DNA of 10,571 nt from JAVBJN01 sp031546985 (GCA_031546985.1 JAVBJN010000067.1:1-10571), one strand, 5' to 3'; shown: positions 1 through 8,221, counted from the first letter of the stretch. A program made the numbers and translations. The notes: generated from the sequence alone by a model not told the origin.

Positions 1-1
1 A

Positions 2-88
2 GAAGGCCAGCTCGTGCAACAGACCGGGCAAATGTCCCGATCTCTTCAACGGTATATTGCGCAATTGCTACAACAAAACCAGTTATAA
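2..88 (+). CDS. C-terminal end of an upstream gene (partial)
   Basis: The frame starting at base 2 stays open for 28 codons and stops with TAA at 86-88, eight bases before the next start codon. The encoded tail is rich in Gln and Leu and looks like an amphipathic helix (for example QQTGQMSRSLQRYIAQLLQQ), as expected of a real protein end. The fragment is too short to assign a family. Its position just before an adaptor candidate and a PAAR-like gene would suit a spike (VgrG-type) protein or another injection-machine part, but that is inference from context only. A second frame (starting at base 1) is also open up to the start codon at 97, but its translation, rich in Ala, Thr, Arg and Pro, looks like a shadow, so I prefer frame 2. 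Confidence 0.55.
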   Translation, partial: EGQLVQQTGQMSRSLQRYIAQLLQQNQL

Positions 89-96
89 AACATCCC

Positions 97-1068
97 ATGG
101 CAGAGTCTATTCCATATCATGCAGATCGTACTGCCGGGGCCAATGCTCCGGAGCTTCACCGGGTAAAGTTGCTTGCGGGCAACCAGCTACCATTTCGTCC
201 AGAGGGTACATACACTTGCTACGGTGTATGCATTACCCTTACTACAGCAGATGAAGCGACGGAATTGAAATACGAAGCCGGTGTAAAATGGATCAAAAGG
301 AATACCGAAGGGCTGCACATTTTTGAACTACAACGGCTGTCGAAGGTATTTGTAAATGATACAGAAGCCAATGATATAGCTACCGAAATGGCAGAGCTGG
401 CATCGAAGATCGTTTACCCGTTATGGATAAAAGTAGATGATGCAGGTATGTACCAGGGTATTGCCAATTATGAGGCGCTGGTGCAGCGTGTGCCTGCTGT
501 TAAAAAAGCAATACTTGACCAATACCAGGGACCAACTGCGGAAGATTTTGTTTCGTTGTGCGAGGCTGCTGTATCGAGCGAGTTTCTGGCAGAGCAGTCG
601 TTACAAGGCGATTGCCTGATTCATACATTATTCGGAGGATGGCATACCGGTTTTGATGCTGATTTTACCCGTAATGCAGCCATTACATTTCCTGTTTTGC
701 ACGATACAGAAGCACTGCGCTACCAGGCTGTTTCGCAACTGGAGCCTTGCCTGGACGAGTTCAACCTGGTGCAGCTAACCGTCAAAGGACATTTAGAGGA
801 TGACCGTGCTAAGGCCGATCTGGAAGAAGGATTCAACCTGCCTTACTACGGCTTATTGTACCCCGGCGCTGCCAAAGCTATGGGAGAAGTCTATGTAAAG
901 TGTTTTCTAAACCCCATGAAGTTTACGGTAGAAACCATGTATGCCGAATTTTCTGTTGCGCTTGAGCAACCGCGCAAGGTATCGGTTTCGATCAGTAACC
1001 TGCAAGATAGCGGTAAGCTCTACTACCGGTCGGGTGCATCAGTATTGCTGGAAGATGATGAATTGTAA
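97..1068 (+). CDS. Conserved-looking soluble protein of unknown function in a PAAR-like/effector operon
   Basis: This 323-aa protein is not one I recognise. It has no signal peptide, no lipobox and no hydrophobic stretch long enough to cross a membrane, so it is probably cytoplasmic. The N-terminal third (about 1-85) looks like alternating beta strands. The middle (about 90-190) looks mostly helical, with several Cys and Trp residues (CEAA, GDCLIHTLFGGWHTGF). The C-terminal part (about 225-315) again looks like beta strands and carries a conserved-looking NLPYYGLLYPGAAKAMGE segment. It lies 8 bp after the preceding stop and 23 bp before the PAAR-like gene, so it is almost certainly co-transcribed with them. 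Genes in this place, between a spike and an effector, often encode adaptors or chaperones (DUF4123, DUF2169 and DUF1795 types), but I see no match to those families. The start at 97 is the first ATG in frame; no clear Shine-Dalgarno is visible, as is usual in Bacteroidota. Confidence 0.85.
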   Translation: MAESIPYHADRTAGANAPELHRVKLLAGNQLPFRPEGTYTCYGVCITLTTADEATELKYEAGVKWIKRNTEGLHIFELQRLSKVFVNDTEANDIATEMAELASKIVYPLWIKVDDAGMYQGIANYEALVQRVPAVKKAILDQYQGPTAEDFVSLCEAAVSSEFLAEQSLQGDCLIHTLFGGWHTGFDADFTRNAAITFPVLHDTEALRYQAVSQLEPCLDEFNLVQLTVKGHLEDDRAKADLEEGFNLPYYGLLYPGAAKAMGEVYVKCFLNPMKFTVETMYAEFSVALEQPRKVSVSISNLQDSGKLYYRSGASVLLEDDEL

Positions 1069-1091
1069 AGAGATACCTAAACCAACAACCT

Positions 1092-1574
1092 ATGAGCGAA
1101 AAACATATTGTAGTACAGGGTGCCATTTGCAAATGTCAGTTTGGCTCCGCACCCGATCAATTAAAAGTACTGTCGCACGAAAAGGAATACGCCAACGATA
1201 AAGCTGCCGCTAAAAAACTGATAGCCACCACACTGGAGCTGGGCACTACATTTGAACAAAACAGTTTTGGCAGCTGTGCCAAAATGCGCAATAAGCCTTG
1301 TAAAGTATCGGTTACAGAATGGAAAGGGTTTTATGAAAATGTTGTGCTAACCAATGGTGGCAAGATCCTGCTCGAAGACAGTAAGGCAGTGTGCCCCATA
1401 GGAGGCTCGCCCTGTATCGAAATCATTAACCACGGGCAAGTAGCAGAACCCTCGTCGCAGAATTTTAAAAACGCCAATGCTGGTATGCAAAAACAGGTAA
1501 ATCCATTGGTGAATACCAGCGACCTCTCACAGCCGAAACGCACCCACCAGGGTGTAGAAGATGCAATGCAATAA
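1092..1574 (+). CDS. PAAR-like protein, DUF4280 family
   Basis: A 160-aa protein with the hallmarks of DUF4280. An N-terminal strand reaches GAICKCQFGSAP (about 10-21), followed by SFGSCAKMRNKPC (about 58-70), a Trp-containing segment (W78), and C-terminal CPIGGSPCIEIINHGQ (about 101-116). Six cysteines stand out: C13, C15, C62, C70, C101 and C108. The family is PAAR-like: related proteins sharpen the tip of the spike in contractile injection systems, and C-terminal or neighbouring genes supply the cargo. From about residue 117 the tail is polar and probably disordered. There is no signal peptide, which fits loading onto a spike in the cytoplasm. The gene lies 10 bp before the large OmpA-domain gene, and this proximity suggests the two products work together. 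A link to a type VI system rather than an extracellular contractile particle cannot be decided here. Confidence 0.85.
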   Translation: MSEKHIVVQGAICKCQFGSAPDQLKVLSHEKEYANDKAAAKKLIATTLELGTTFEQNSFGSCAKMRNKPCKVSVTEWKGFYENVVLTNGGKILLEDSKAVCPIGGSPCIEIINHGQVAEPSSQNFKNANAGMQKQVNPLVNTSDLSQPKRTHQGVEDAMQ

Positions 1575-1584
1575 AACTTGAACC

Positions 1585-4488
1585 ATGGCAAAAGGTGTAA
1601 AAAAAATAAAATGGGCAGATGGCCGGGCGTATCTCAAGATGTGTATACCCGATAAGAAGCTGGTAATACCACCGGATGAGTGGGTGTGGTTTAAGGTAGG
1701 TGCCTGGGAAGCCGGTACAACGGATGCGGATAAAACGAAAAACCTGACCTGGATGCGCCAGGAGCAGAACCGAAAAAGTATTATAAGCCAACTAATGATT
1801 CCAGCTGCCAATATGTATGGCTTAAAAATCGCTAAGAAGGATTGTGGGCCATATACTTACTATATTGAAGCCAGTCTTTCCGGTAAGCAGGACTCGCGTG
1901 ATACTGGATTGTATGTGGGGGGATGGTGCGAAGCCAGGATCATTAGCAGCAAATGGTGCGAGTACAATGGTGGACCCGATAAACGGAGTAAAGAATTTTC
2001 TTTTGGCAATAATGTGTGCCTGAATCTGGCTACGGAGGGGTTAAATGGAAACTGGTTAACAGTAGAAATTTACCGGTTGAACGATGAAGTAACCTGGGAT
2101 AAAGTAAAACAGTGGCTTACAAACAAGCATTATGACCCCACCAGGGATGATGCTAAAGCTAAGGTGTACGAAAAACAGGCTCACGTGATTGACGGGGAAA
2201 TAAATGTTGATTTTACCATTAACAGTGCATGGAAATTTAAGGAAGAGGGTAACCAGTTCTATATTAAAGTAAGAGATGGTCGCAACTATATTAAAGATAA
2301 TAATGGCGATTACATACATGCCCGTTTTCTGAAAGTAGATAAAAATGTGGTGCCCCAACCGGCTCCAATGCCAATCCTGGTAAACAACACGCCTGTAAAA
2401 GTTGGGCAACCGGATAAGAATAGCGCTGTAAAACATACTTGTACCTTTACCAAGATACAGGTTACGGATAACGAACACACATATAATGTGTTCGACGAAG
2501 GCAAGTTTGACCGATTAAAGAAAAGTGGCCGTTTTTATACACTGGAGCGCATTAATTATGATTTTGATAAATGGAATATTCGTGCAGATGCTAAACCTGT
2601 GCTGGATAAAATAGCAAAGATCCTGGTAGATGATCTACCGTATATTCCGGTAGAACTGGGCTCACATACCGATTGCCGGGGAACCGACCAGTATAACCAA
2701 ACCCTTTCTGAGAAAAGAGCCAGATCAGTGGTTAATTATCTTATTGGTAAGGGTGTGGATGAACACCGCATTTTTGCCAAGGGGTATGGCAAAACCGAAT
2801 TGCTGCATGCCGGTGAGCATATCTCCGATGAATTGCATGAGCAAAACAGGCGTACAACCCTTAAGTTTCTCATTAACGAAAATGATGCAAGAGCCATTAT
2901 TTATGAAACCATAGCTCCGGATATAACGGTAGACAAAAAACTAAGGGTTGATATTGCGGATTGGAAAAATAAAGGATGCTATAAACAGACCAAACACCAA
3001 CCGGATGTGGTGCGTATAAACAAAGCCGGAATTGAAACTGTAACCAGAAATGGTCACGCTATATCCGAAAATTTATTTTCCAGGGTGCGTTCAGATTTTC
3101 CACGCGATTATTTTTACCTGTTGGTAGATTACCTTAACCCATTTGCTACCATCTTCAATAAATTTGATTATTACATTAACAGTTGCGCTTATTATTCGAA
3201 TAATAAGAGCCCATCGCTATCTGTAAGGGCTTACCCTGATCTTGTCTGGATAGGTCATTTCCAGTATAATTATAAAGATAGCGGCGACTACTTTTTTCAT
3301 GAGCATAAGGTAGATTTAACTACCGGTATACGGGAAGTGCTGGACGAATATAAGAACAGCATATGGTTCCGCATTACTAAGATTCTGCCTACAAGCTGGA
3401 TTACCGAAAACGTGGTGATGGAGTATATCGCGCATGAAGCAGAATCGTATACTTACGGAGCGCATGTAATCCGAAACCGTACTTTGGAAAAGCCCGGCTC
3501 TTCATTGTCTATGGTGGGTGCCCAGACCAATCTGCTTACCGAAACCAGTTATTCAAAGTATGCTGCCGCTGCGGTTATCTATTGTTTTGTTGTTGTAGGC
3601 ATTATCATCGATTTACTACTTATATACCTTACCCGGGGCAAGAATCTGGAGGGCAGGATAGCAAAAATAGCCCGTAAGGTAAAGGCGGTACAAAAAGTTA
3701 TCAAGAACCTGAATGATGCAGGGGTAGAGATTGTACCACCTGCTATAGCCATAAACGGAGGTATGTATTATTACAAGCGGGCCGATGGCGAGCTGGTACA
3801 GGTGTTTGAGGCAAATCTAAAAGCCAATCCATTAGTAGCCGTTGATTTTAAGAGAGAGTTTAGCTTGTGTGAAATGTTGGTGCGAAGAAATGAAATAAGC
3901 GGGTCTAAAGAGCCTTCTGATAAAGATACACTTGAAAGAATAAAGCGAAATAAAGAGAACAACGATCGTATTATCAATGTGTTGAAGAAAGCTGGTGTGC
4001 CAGATGTTAAAGGAGAAATACAAGTTAGAGGCGAAATTACATTTGAGCATAAGGTGAAATGCGTTTTTCTAACACAAAAACATCCTGTTATAGAAATTAT
4101 TGCGAATGGGGTGAGTACAAAATCAGAAGAAGTGCTTCTGGATAGGCAAATCTCATTTTCTGCGGAGATTAGCGGTAGTTTTGAACATGTATTTAGGTTT
4201 GATCCTTTTCAGACTCTTATAGCTGGCAAGTTAAAAGTAACCATGAAGGGGGCTGTTGGGATTAAACTGCGCTATGGAGTGCAGGAGAACAAAGGTTTGT
4301 TTATGACTCAGATTTTACATTGCTCTGGCATACAAGGTACTTATCTAGGAAGTGCGGTAATCAAAAATGATATGTTTGGTAGTATTCTAGATGAAGCTAC
4401 TAATGATGGTGAGCCTATGCCTTTTACATTGATAGCGCCTTTTGAAGTGCCTTTGTATAATGTGCAGCTATTTAGCCAACCAACTTAA
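1585..4488 (+). CDS. Large OmpA-domain protein, candidate injected effector
   Basis: A 967-aa protein with several parts. Residues about 1-250 are beta-rich and Trp/Tyr-rich and may hold two Ig-like domains. A Pro-rich linker follows (about 255-280). An OmpA-type peptidoglycan-binding domain spans about 318-432, with the helix-start INYDFD, the HTD motif at 361-363, LSEKRARSV at 374-382 and NRRTTLKF at its end. D363 and R378 sit 15 residues apart, the spacing of the Asp/Arg pair that grips diaminopimelate in OmpA-like domains. A region of about 220 residues I cannot assign follows. Then come one hydrophobic segment (about 659-682), a Lys-rich coil (about 687-716) and a C-terminal region of about 250 residues without a recognised motif. 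OmpA domains normally end exported envelope proteins; here the domain is internal and there is no N-terminal signal peptide, which argues for delivery by a machine other than Sec. With a PAAR-like gene just upstream and a lipoprotein gene just downstream, an injected effector is plausible, perhaps acting in the target periplasm or membrane. No catalytic motif is visible. A structural cell-wall anchor is the main alternative. Confidence 0.85.
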   Translation: MAKGVKKIKWADGRAYLKMCIPDKKLVIPPDEWVWFKVGAWEAGTTDADKTKNLTWMRQEQNRKSIISQLMIPAANMYGLKIAKKDCGPYTYYIEASLSGKQDSRDTGLYVGGWCEARIISSKWCEYNGGPDKRSKEFSFGNNVCLNLATEGLNGNWLTVEIYRLNDEVTWDKVKQWLTNKHYDPTRDDAKAKVYEKQAHVIDGEINVDFTINSAWKFKEEGNQFYIKVRDGRNYIKDNNGDYIHARFLKVDKNVVPQPAPMPILVNNTPVKVGQPDKNSAVKHTCTFTKIQVTDNEHTYNVFDEGKFDRLKKSGRFYTLERINYDFDKWNIRADAKPVLDKIAKILVDDLPYIPVELGSHTDCRGTDQYNQTLSEKRARSVVNYLIGKGVDEHRIFAKGYGKTELLHAGEHISDELHEQNRRTTLKFLINENDARAIIYETIAPDITVDKKLRVDIADWKNKGCYKQTKHQPDVVRINKAGIETVTRNGHAISENLFSRVRSDFPRDYFYLLVDYLNPFATIFNKFDYYINSCAYYSNNKSPSLSVRAYPDLVWIGHFQYNYKDSGDYFFHEHKVDLTTGIREVLDEYKNSIWFRITKILPTSWITENVVMEYIAHEAESYTYGAHVIRNRTLEKPGSSLSMVGAQTNLLTETSYSKYAAAAVIYCFVVVGIIIDLLLIYLTRGKNLEGRIAKIARKVKAVQKVIKNLNDAGVEIVPPAIAINGGMYYYKRADGELVQVFEANLKANPLVAVDFKREFSLCEMLVRRNEISGSKEPSDKDTLERIKRNKENNDRIINVLKKAGVPDVKGEIQVRGEITFEHKVKCVFLTQKHPVIEIIANGVSTKSEEVLLDRQISFSAEISGSFEHVFRFDPFQTLIAGKLKVTMKGAVGIKLRYGVQENKGLFMTQILHCSGIQGTYLGSAVIKNDMFGSILDEATNDGEPMPFTLIAPFEVPLYNVQLFSQPT

Positions 4489-4506
4489 TGACGCTTAATA
4501 TAAAAT

Positions 4507-5520
4507 ATGTGGAAAATATTTACGACCATGGCATTGCTAATAACTTTCAGTGCTTGTTCGCAACAAAAGAATAAAGAATCTACTATGATAATATCTGGCC
4601 AGGATATCTCCGCTCAAAACATAACAGACCGCTTATCCAGGGACGTAAAATTTTACTCCAAAGAGCCTGTTTATAAGCTGAGTTACGAGAATTACTATTG
4701 CTATTTTGAATTGTTTGTTAATGATATTTTAGTGTTTAAGGACTTTGAAAATCCTTTGGCCGGCTCTGCTGTAGAGATTAATCATGCTGTCTTTAAAAGC
4801 GGAGAGCAGAAAATACATTATAAAATGTATCCAGTAGGGAAAGTGAAAGCCACTGGAGAGGTGTATGATTCTTTTCCAGATATCGCTTACCTTAAATTTA
4901 AGCTTAAATCTTACGATAAAAAGGATTTGACAGCAAATGATATAGTGTATACGGAGTACCGCACACCTGGAACAATTTTGGAAAAAACAGAATACCACGA
5001 AGACATAAAGTTTGAAGGAGCTGGGCGTACCTACTATGAAGGGAGTTTTACCATTAATGTAGATGTGCCTTATGAGCTGCATCCTGCATTTGAAGATGCA
5101 CAGGATCTAAGGAAAATGGATGCTAAAACAGTAGAAAGTCTTTTGCTACAAGAGTATCATAAATTAAGAGAAAGCTATCAACGGAAAGATTTAGATCAAA
5201 TAGCACGTGCTGCATACGGTACCTATCAAACCCAGATGGTAACGGAGTATGCCGAAAGGGATCTTGTTCGTAAAGCCTGGGAGGAAATAGTTGATATCGT
5301 AAAAACGCCTTCGTTTGAAGTGCAACCATTAGCGCAGTATAAACTCTGTTTTTTTGCAGATGGCCGCCTGGCTACATTAATGCTGGATACTAACGATAGT
5401 AAATTCCGGGGCAATAATGCGTTATGGGCTAAGGTAAATTATAAAGGGGCATTGCGTCCTTTCTTTATAACCCGGTATTTCTACATGCCTAAAGGGCAAA
5501 ATGAGTTACAGGTGTATTAA
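4507..5520 (+). CDS. Lipoprotein of unknown function, candidate immunity protein
   Basis: A 337-aa protein with a short type II signal peptide: Met-Trp-Lys, a hydrophobic core (about 4-15) and Cys17 after Phe-Ser-Ala. Phe at -3 is not the classic lipobox residue, but the overall pattern is clear and Bacteroidota lipoboxes are loose. The mature protein would be lipid-anchored in the envelope. No clear acidic surface-export signal follows the Cys (SQQKNKE), so a periplasm-facing location is more likely than the cell surface. The body looks like beta strands up to about residue 190, then a helical stretch (about 200-260, including a YHKLRESYQRKDLDQIARAA helix) and a final beta part, faintly like an NTF2/SnoaL-type fold. 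The gene starts 18 bp after the large OmpA-domain gene. A lipoprotein paired with the last gene of an injection-cargo operon suggests immunity to a toxin acting in the periplasm; this is inference. Base composition is lower in GC than in the first genes of the operon. Confidence 0.85.
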   Translation: MWKIFTTMALLITFSACSQQKNKESTMIISGQDISAQNITDRLSRDVKFYSKEPVYKLSYENYYCYFELFVNDILVFKDFENPLAGSAVEINHAVFKSGEQKIHYKMYPVGKVKATGEVYDSFPDIAYLKFKLKSYDKKDLTANDIVYTEYRTPGTILEKTEYHEDIKFEGAGRTYYEGSFTINVDVPYELHPAFEDAQDLRKMDAKTVESLLLQEYHKLRESYQRKDLDQIARAAYGTYQTQMVTEYAERDLVRKAWEEIVDIVKTPSFEVQPLAQYKLCFFADGRLATLMLDTNDSKFRGNNALWAKVNYKGALRPFFITRYFYMPKGQNELQVY

Positions 5521-5526
5521 CCTGTA
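5507..5526 (+). other. Small hairpin over the lipoprotein stop codon
   Basis: TACAGGT (5507-5513) and ACCTGTA (5520-5526) form a perfect 7-bp stem around a 6-base loop that contains most of the TAA stop. No T-run follows (the next bases are GCGTTATTAATCGC), so it is at best a weak terminator or an RNA 3'-end stabiliser for the left operon. No other terminator for the + strand is visible in 5521-5770. Confidence 0.3.
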
Positions 5527-5640
5527 GCGTTATTAATCGCAAAAAGGTTTCCAGTAATGCTGTGCTGTTTTTTGTTATTGGGTTGTGGGTCAATTTGATG
5601 AATATTTGTTTAATTGTTTGTCAGGCAGGTATTCGCTAAC

Positions 5641-5669
5641 AAAAAAGCCGGAAGGCAATTCCTTCCGGC
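5641..5669 (-). terminator. Intrinsic terminator of the blaI-M56-OMP operon
   Basis: GCCGGAAGG (5647-5655), loop CAATT (5656-5660) and CCTTCCGGC (5661-5669) form a perfect, GC-rich 9-bp stem. On the minus strand it is followed by six Ts (5646-5641 read as TTTTTT), the classic Rho-independent layout. It lies about 100 bases beyond the stop codon of the outer-membrane protein gene at 5771. On the + strand no T-run follows, so it acts in one direction only. Confidence 0.85.
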
Positions 5670-5770
5670 CCGGAGGTTGAGCAGGCATTTGCAATATCCG
5701 CCAGGTTGATGGGAGCGAGTCTCATTTTCAGGCTGCCTTACACAGTGGCGGGTTGCAAAATATTTTCGGA

Positions 5771-8221
5771 TTAGTCTTTTACCCTGTTCTTTTCTTCTGT
5801 TGCGCTATTGCCCTGGTGGCGGTCGCCGGTTTTAAAGGCTTTGCCAAAGCGGTAGCTCAACGAAAACGATACGTTGCGCGAATCCATCCGGTTGGTCCAG
5901 GAAGCCTCTGCCTGCGACAGATTACCAATGGTGCCGTGCACAATGCGGGAGTAGAAGATATCGTTAAACCCTAGTTTCAGGGTGAGTTTAGGTGTTACTT
6001 TCTTTTGCACCGCAATATTGGCCACCCAGAGCGGACCTATTGTAAACTGCGCATCGTATATGCGTGTGCTGTACTCGGCGTTGGCTTCTATATCCCAACC
6101 GCTGCCGGGCGAGAAGCGGGCGTTGCCGCTAATGCTCCAGAATGTACCGCTGGTATTAAGATAGCTGCCGTAAAACGGACCTTTGGTGGTGATGTCGGCA
6201 AGTGCGGTGTACACATGCAGGTTAAACCACTTGGCGGGATCAAAGGTTGCATCTACCGAAACCGAGGCAAAGTTTTTGGTACCAATATTGCCCGGGCGGC
6301 TGTAATATATCTCATTGCTCATCTCAATGGTCTCATTAATATTATCTCTCGATTTAGAATACGACACCGCGGTAGTGATGCGGTTTTTATACGTGTAAGA
6401 CAGCTCTATTGACTGTATAAACGAAGGCCTCAGAAACGGGTTGCCGTTGTAATAAGTAAACTTATCGATCGGGAACAGGAATGGGTTCAGATCCTGGTAG
6501 TAAGGCCGTTCTATACGGCGGCCGTAGTTTAAGCCCAGCTGGTGCTTGGCTGCTGAATCGAACTTGTACGACAGGTACAAGGTAGGGAACAGGTTGGTGT
6601 AATTGCGGTTAAACGAAGAGTCGGGTTTCTGCGGATTGCCCAGCTGGTGCCCGTTAGATTGGGTATGCTCCAATCGCAATCCTCCCTGTACCGAAAGCTT
6701 GCCAAAATCGCGGTCGAGGTTTACATAAGCAGCGCCAATACTTTCCTTGTACTTAAAGTGATTGCTTTTTTCATAATCGGGATTGGTTTGCCCGTCGGCT
6801 GTGGTACTATATTCGCCTACATTATCGGTTTGGGTATTGCTGTATTTAAGCCCGGTAGATAGTTTCCAGTCAAAAGGCAACGGCCGTGTATAATCGGTTT
6901 TGGCCGAGTAAATATCAATTTGCGAAGGTAAATAACCATTCAGTACATCTTGTGCCGCCATCGTGAGATCGGGATGATAACCGGTGTTTTGGTAGGCTTG
7001 CGTGGTTTTATAACGGTAGGCCAGGTAATCTGCATCTACTGTAAGTTCATGCCCTTTGTCGTTAAATTGCTTGCGGTAATTGAGGTTAACGGTTCCGTTC
7101 TTGAATGTGAGTTTGTCATCGTTGTGCGCCACAATTACCGAATCTACTTGCCGTTGCAGGTTCAGCAGCCGGCTGGTATTGTCGTTGATATTGCCAGACG
7201 ATTGATCCATGCCCGATACCACTATACCAAAAGTAGTGCGGTCGTTAAAATAGTAATCCGCTCCCGCGTTTATCGAGTAGGCATTGTTGTTTCTTTTAAA
7301 ATAGCTCTTTTGCTCAAAGTAAGAGGCTGGTGTGTTATCGGCATTTTTATAGGTACGGTTCAGATCAAGGTCTGTAAAGCTATTGTTCAGGTTATAGCTG
7401 CCGTTGGCAAAAATACTCACCTTATTGTTGCGGTAGTTGAGGTTAGCGCTGTTGTTGCTGCGGGTAAGTTGTCCCTGGTTTACACTCAGGTTTAACCCAC
7501 CGTTAACGCCCTTAATGGTATTGCGTTTAATGCGGATGTTGATAATGCCGCCAGTGCCTCCCGCATCGTAGCGGGCAGGAGGGTTGGGCATCAGCTCCAC
7601 CTGGTCCAGCGAAGAGGAAGGCATCGAACGCAGGTAATTGGCCAGCTCTGTGCCTGACAGGTAAGTAGGCTTGTCGTTGATGTACACCATTACACCTTGC
7701 TTGCCTTTGAGGCTAATATTACCATCAGGATCTAGCTGCACACCCGGCGATTTGCTCAGCACATCGAGCGCCGTAGTACCGGCAGCGGTTATCATCGCAT
7801 CTACATTTACTACTGTGCGGTCTGGCTTATGCTCTACCATCGCTTTGCGCGATACCACTTGCAGCTCCTTTAACTGCCCAACTGTATTGCTAAGCACAAT
7901 GGACGAAAGCTCCTGAGAGGGGTGCAGGCTGTCTATTGTCAATACCGGGCTTTGCCAGGGCTTAAAGCCTGTTGCTTTAACAATGGCATAATAGGTGCCG
8001 TAGCCCAATTGGGTAAGAGAGAACTGGCCCAGGCTATCGGGCATGGTTGTTTTAACAAGCGTAGAGTCTGCCTGGCGGTGCAGTGCCACTACCGCGAACG
8101 AAACCGGTTGCTGCTGCGCATCGCGTATTGTACCAGAAAGGCTTCCGGCAGACTGCGCTACTGCCTGGGTTAGGGCAAGGCACACCCCGATGGCTGTTAT
8201 AGCCATTGTTTTAAAATTCAT
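5771..8221 (-). CDS. Outer membrane beta-barrel family protein (TonB-receptor-like, with carboxypeptidase-regulatory-like N-terminal domain)
   Basis: An 816-aa outer-membrane protein. A Sec signal peptide covers residues 1-22 (cut after Ala20-Val-Ala). Next is a carboxypeptidase-regulatory-like beta-sandwich (about 27-112: SLSGTIRDAQQQPVSFAVV to the LSSIVL strand). A plug-like domain follows (about 130-233), with YINDKPTYLSG and the PPARYDAGGTGGIINIR signature. The rest is a barrel with many aromatic, alternating strands, including RIERPYYQDLNPF and a closing NVSFSLSYRFGKAF. About 20 hydrophilic residues trail the last strand. This order and length fit the Bacteroidota outer membrane beta-barrel family (PF14905 type), whose members resemble TonB-dependent receptors; no clear TonB box is visible and no SusD-like partner lies nearby. 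The substrate cannot be told from the sequence. It is the last gene of the minus-strand operon, 50 bp after the M56 peptidase gene, so it is probably induced through that sensor. The start at 8221 gives a good signal peptide; Met6 would also work. Confidence 0.9.
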   Translation of the reverse strand: MNFKTMAITAIGVCLALTQAVAQSAGSLSGTIRDAQQQPVSFAVVALHRQADSTLVKTTMPDSLGQFSLTQLGYGTYYAIVKATGFKPWQSPVLTIDSLHPSQELSSIVLSNTVGQLKELQVVSRKAMVEHKPDRTVVNVDAMITAAGTTALDVLSKSPGVQLDPDGNISLKGKQGVMVYINDKPTYLSGTELANYLRSMPSSSLDQVELMPNPPARYDAGGTGGIINIRIKRNTIKGVNGGLNLSVNQGQLTRSNNSANLNYRNNKVSIFANGSYNLNNSFTDLDLNRTYKNADNTPASYFEQKSYFKRNNNAYSINAGADYYFNDRTTFGIVVSGMDQSSGNINDNTSRLLNLQRQVDSVIVAHNDDKLTFKNGTVNLNYRKQFNDKGHELTVDADYLAYRYKTTQAYQNTGYHPDLTMAAQDVLNGYLPSQIDIYSAKTDYTRPLPFDWKLSTGLKYSNTQTDNVGEYSTTADGQTNPDYEKSNHFKYKESIGAAYVNLDRDFGKLSVQGGLRLEHTQSNGHQLGNPQKPDSSFNRNYTNLFPTLYLSYKFDSAAKHQLGLNYGRRIERPYYQDLNPFLFPIDKFTYYNGNPFLRPSFIQSIELSYTYKNRITTAVSYSKSRDNINETIEMSNEIYYSRPGNIGTKNFASVSVDATFDPAKWFNLHVYTALADITTKGPFYGSYLNTSGTFWSISGNARFSPGSGWDIEANAEYSTRIYDAQFTIGPLWVANIAVQKKVTPKLTLKLGFNDIFYSRIVHGTIGNLSQAEASWTNRMDSRNVSFSLSYRFGKAFKTGDRHQGNSATEEKNRVKD

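Noticed and set aside
2056..2478. 140-codon open frame on the - strand within the OmpA-domain gene
   Set aside because: Hydrophobic, Phe/Ile-rich shadow of AT-rich coding sequence, with no own promoter or domain.
5647..5669. Inverted repeat considered as an attachment site or regulatory operator
   Set aside because: The perfect GC-rich stem followed by a minus-strand T-run just after an operon end is fully explained as a terminator.
6950..7495. 181-codon open frame on the + strand opposite the outer-membrane protein gene
   Set aside because: It lies antisense inside a well-supported gene and its Val/Ile-rich translation has no recognisable domain; it is a shadow of the coding strand.
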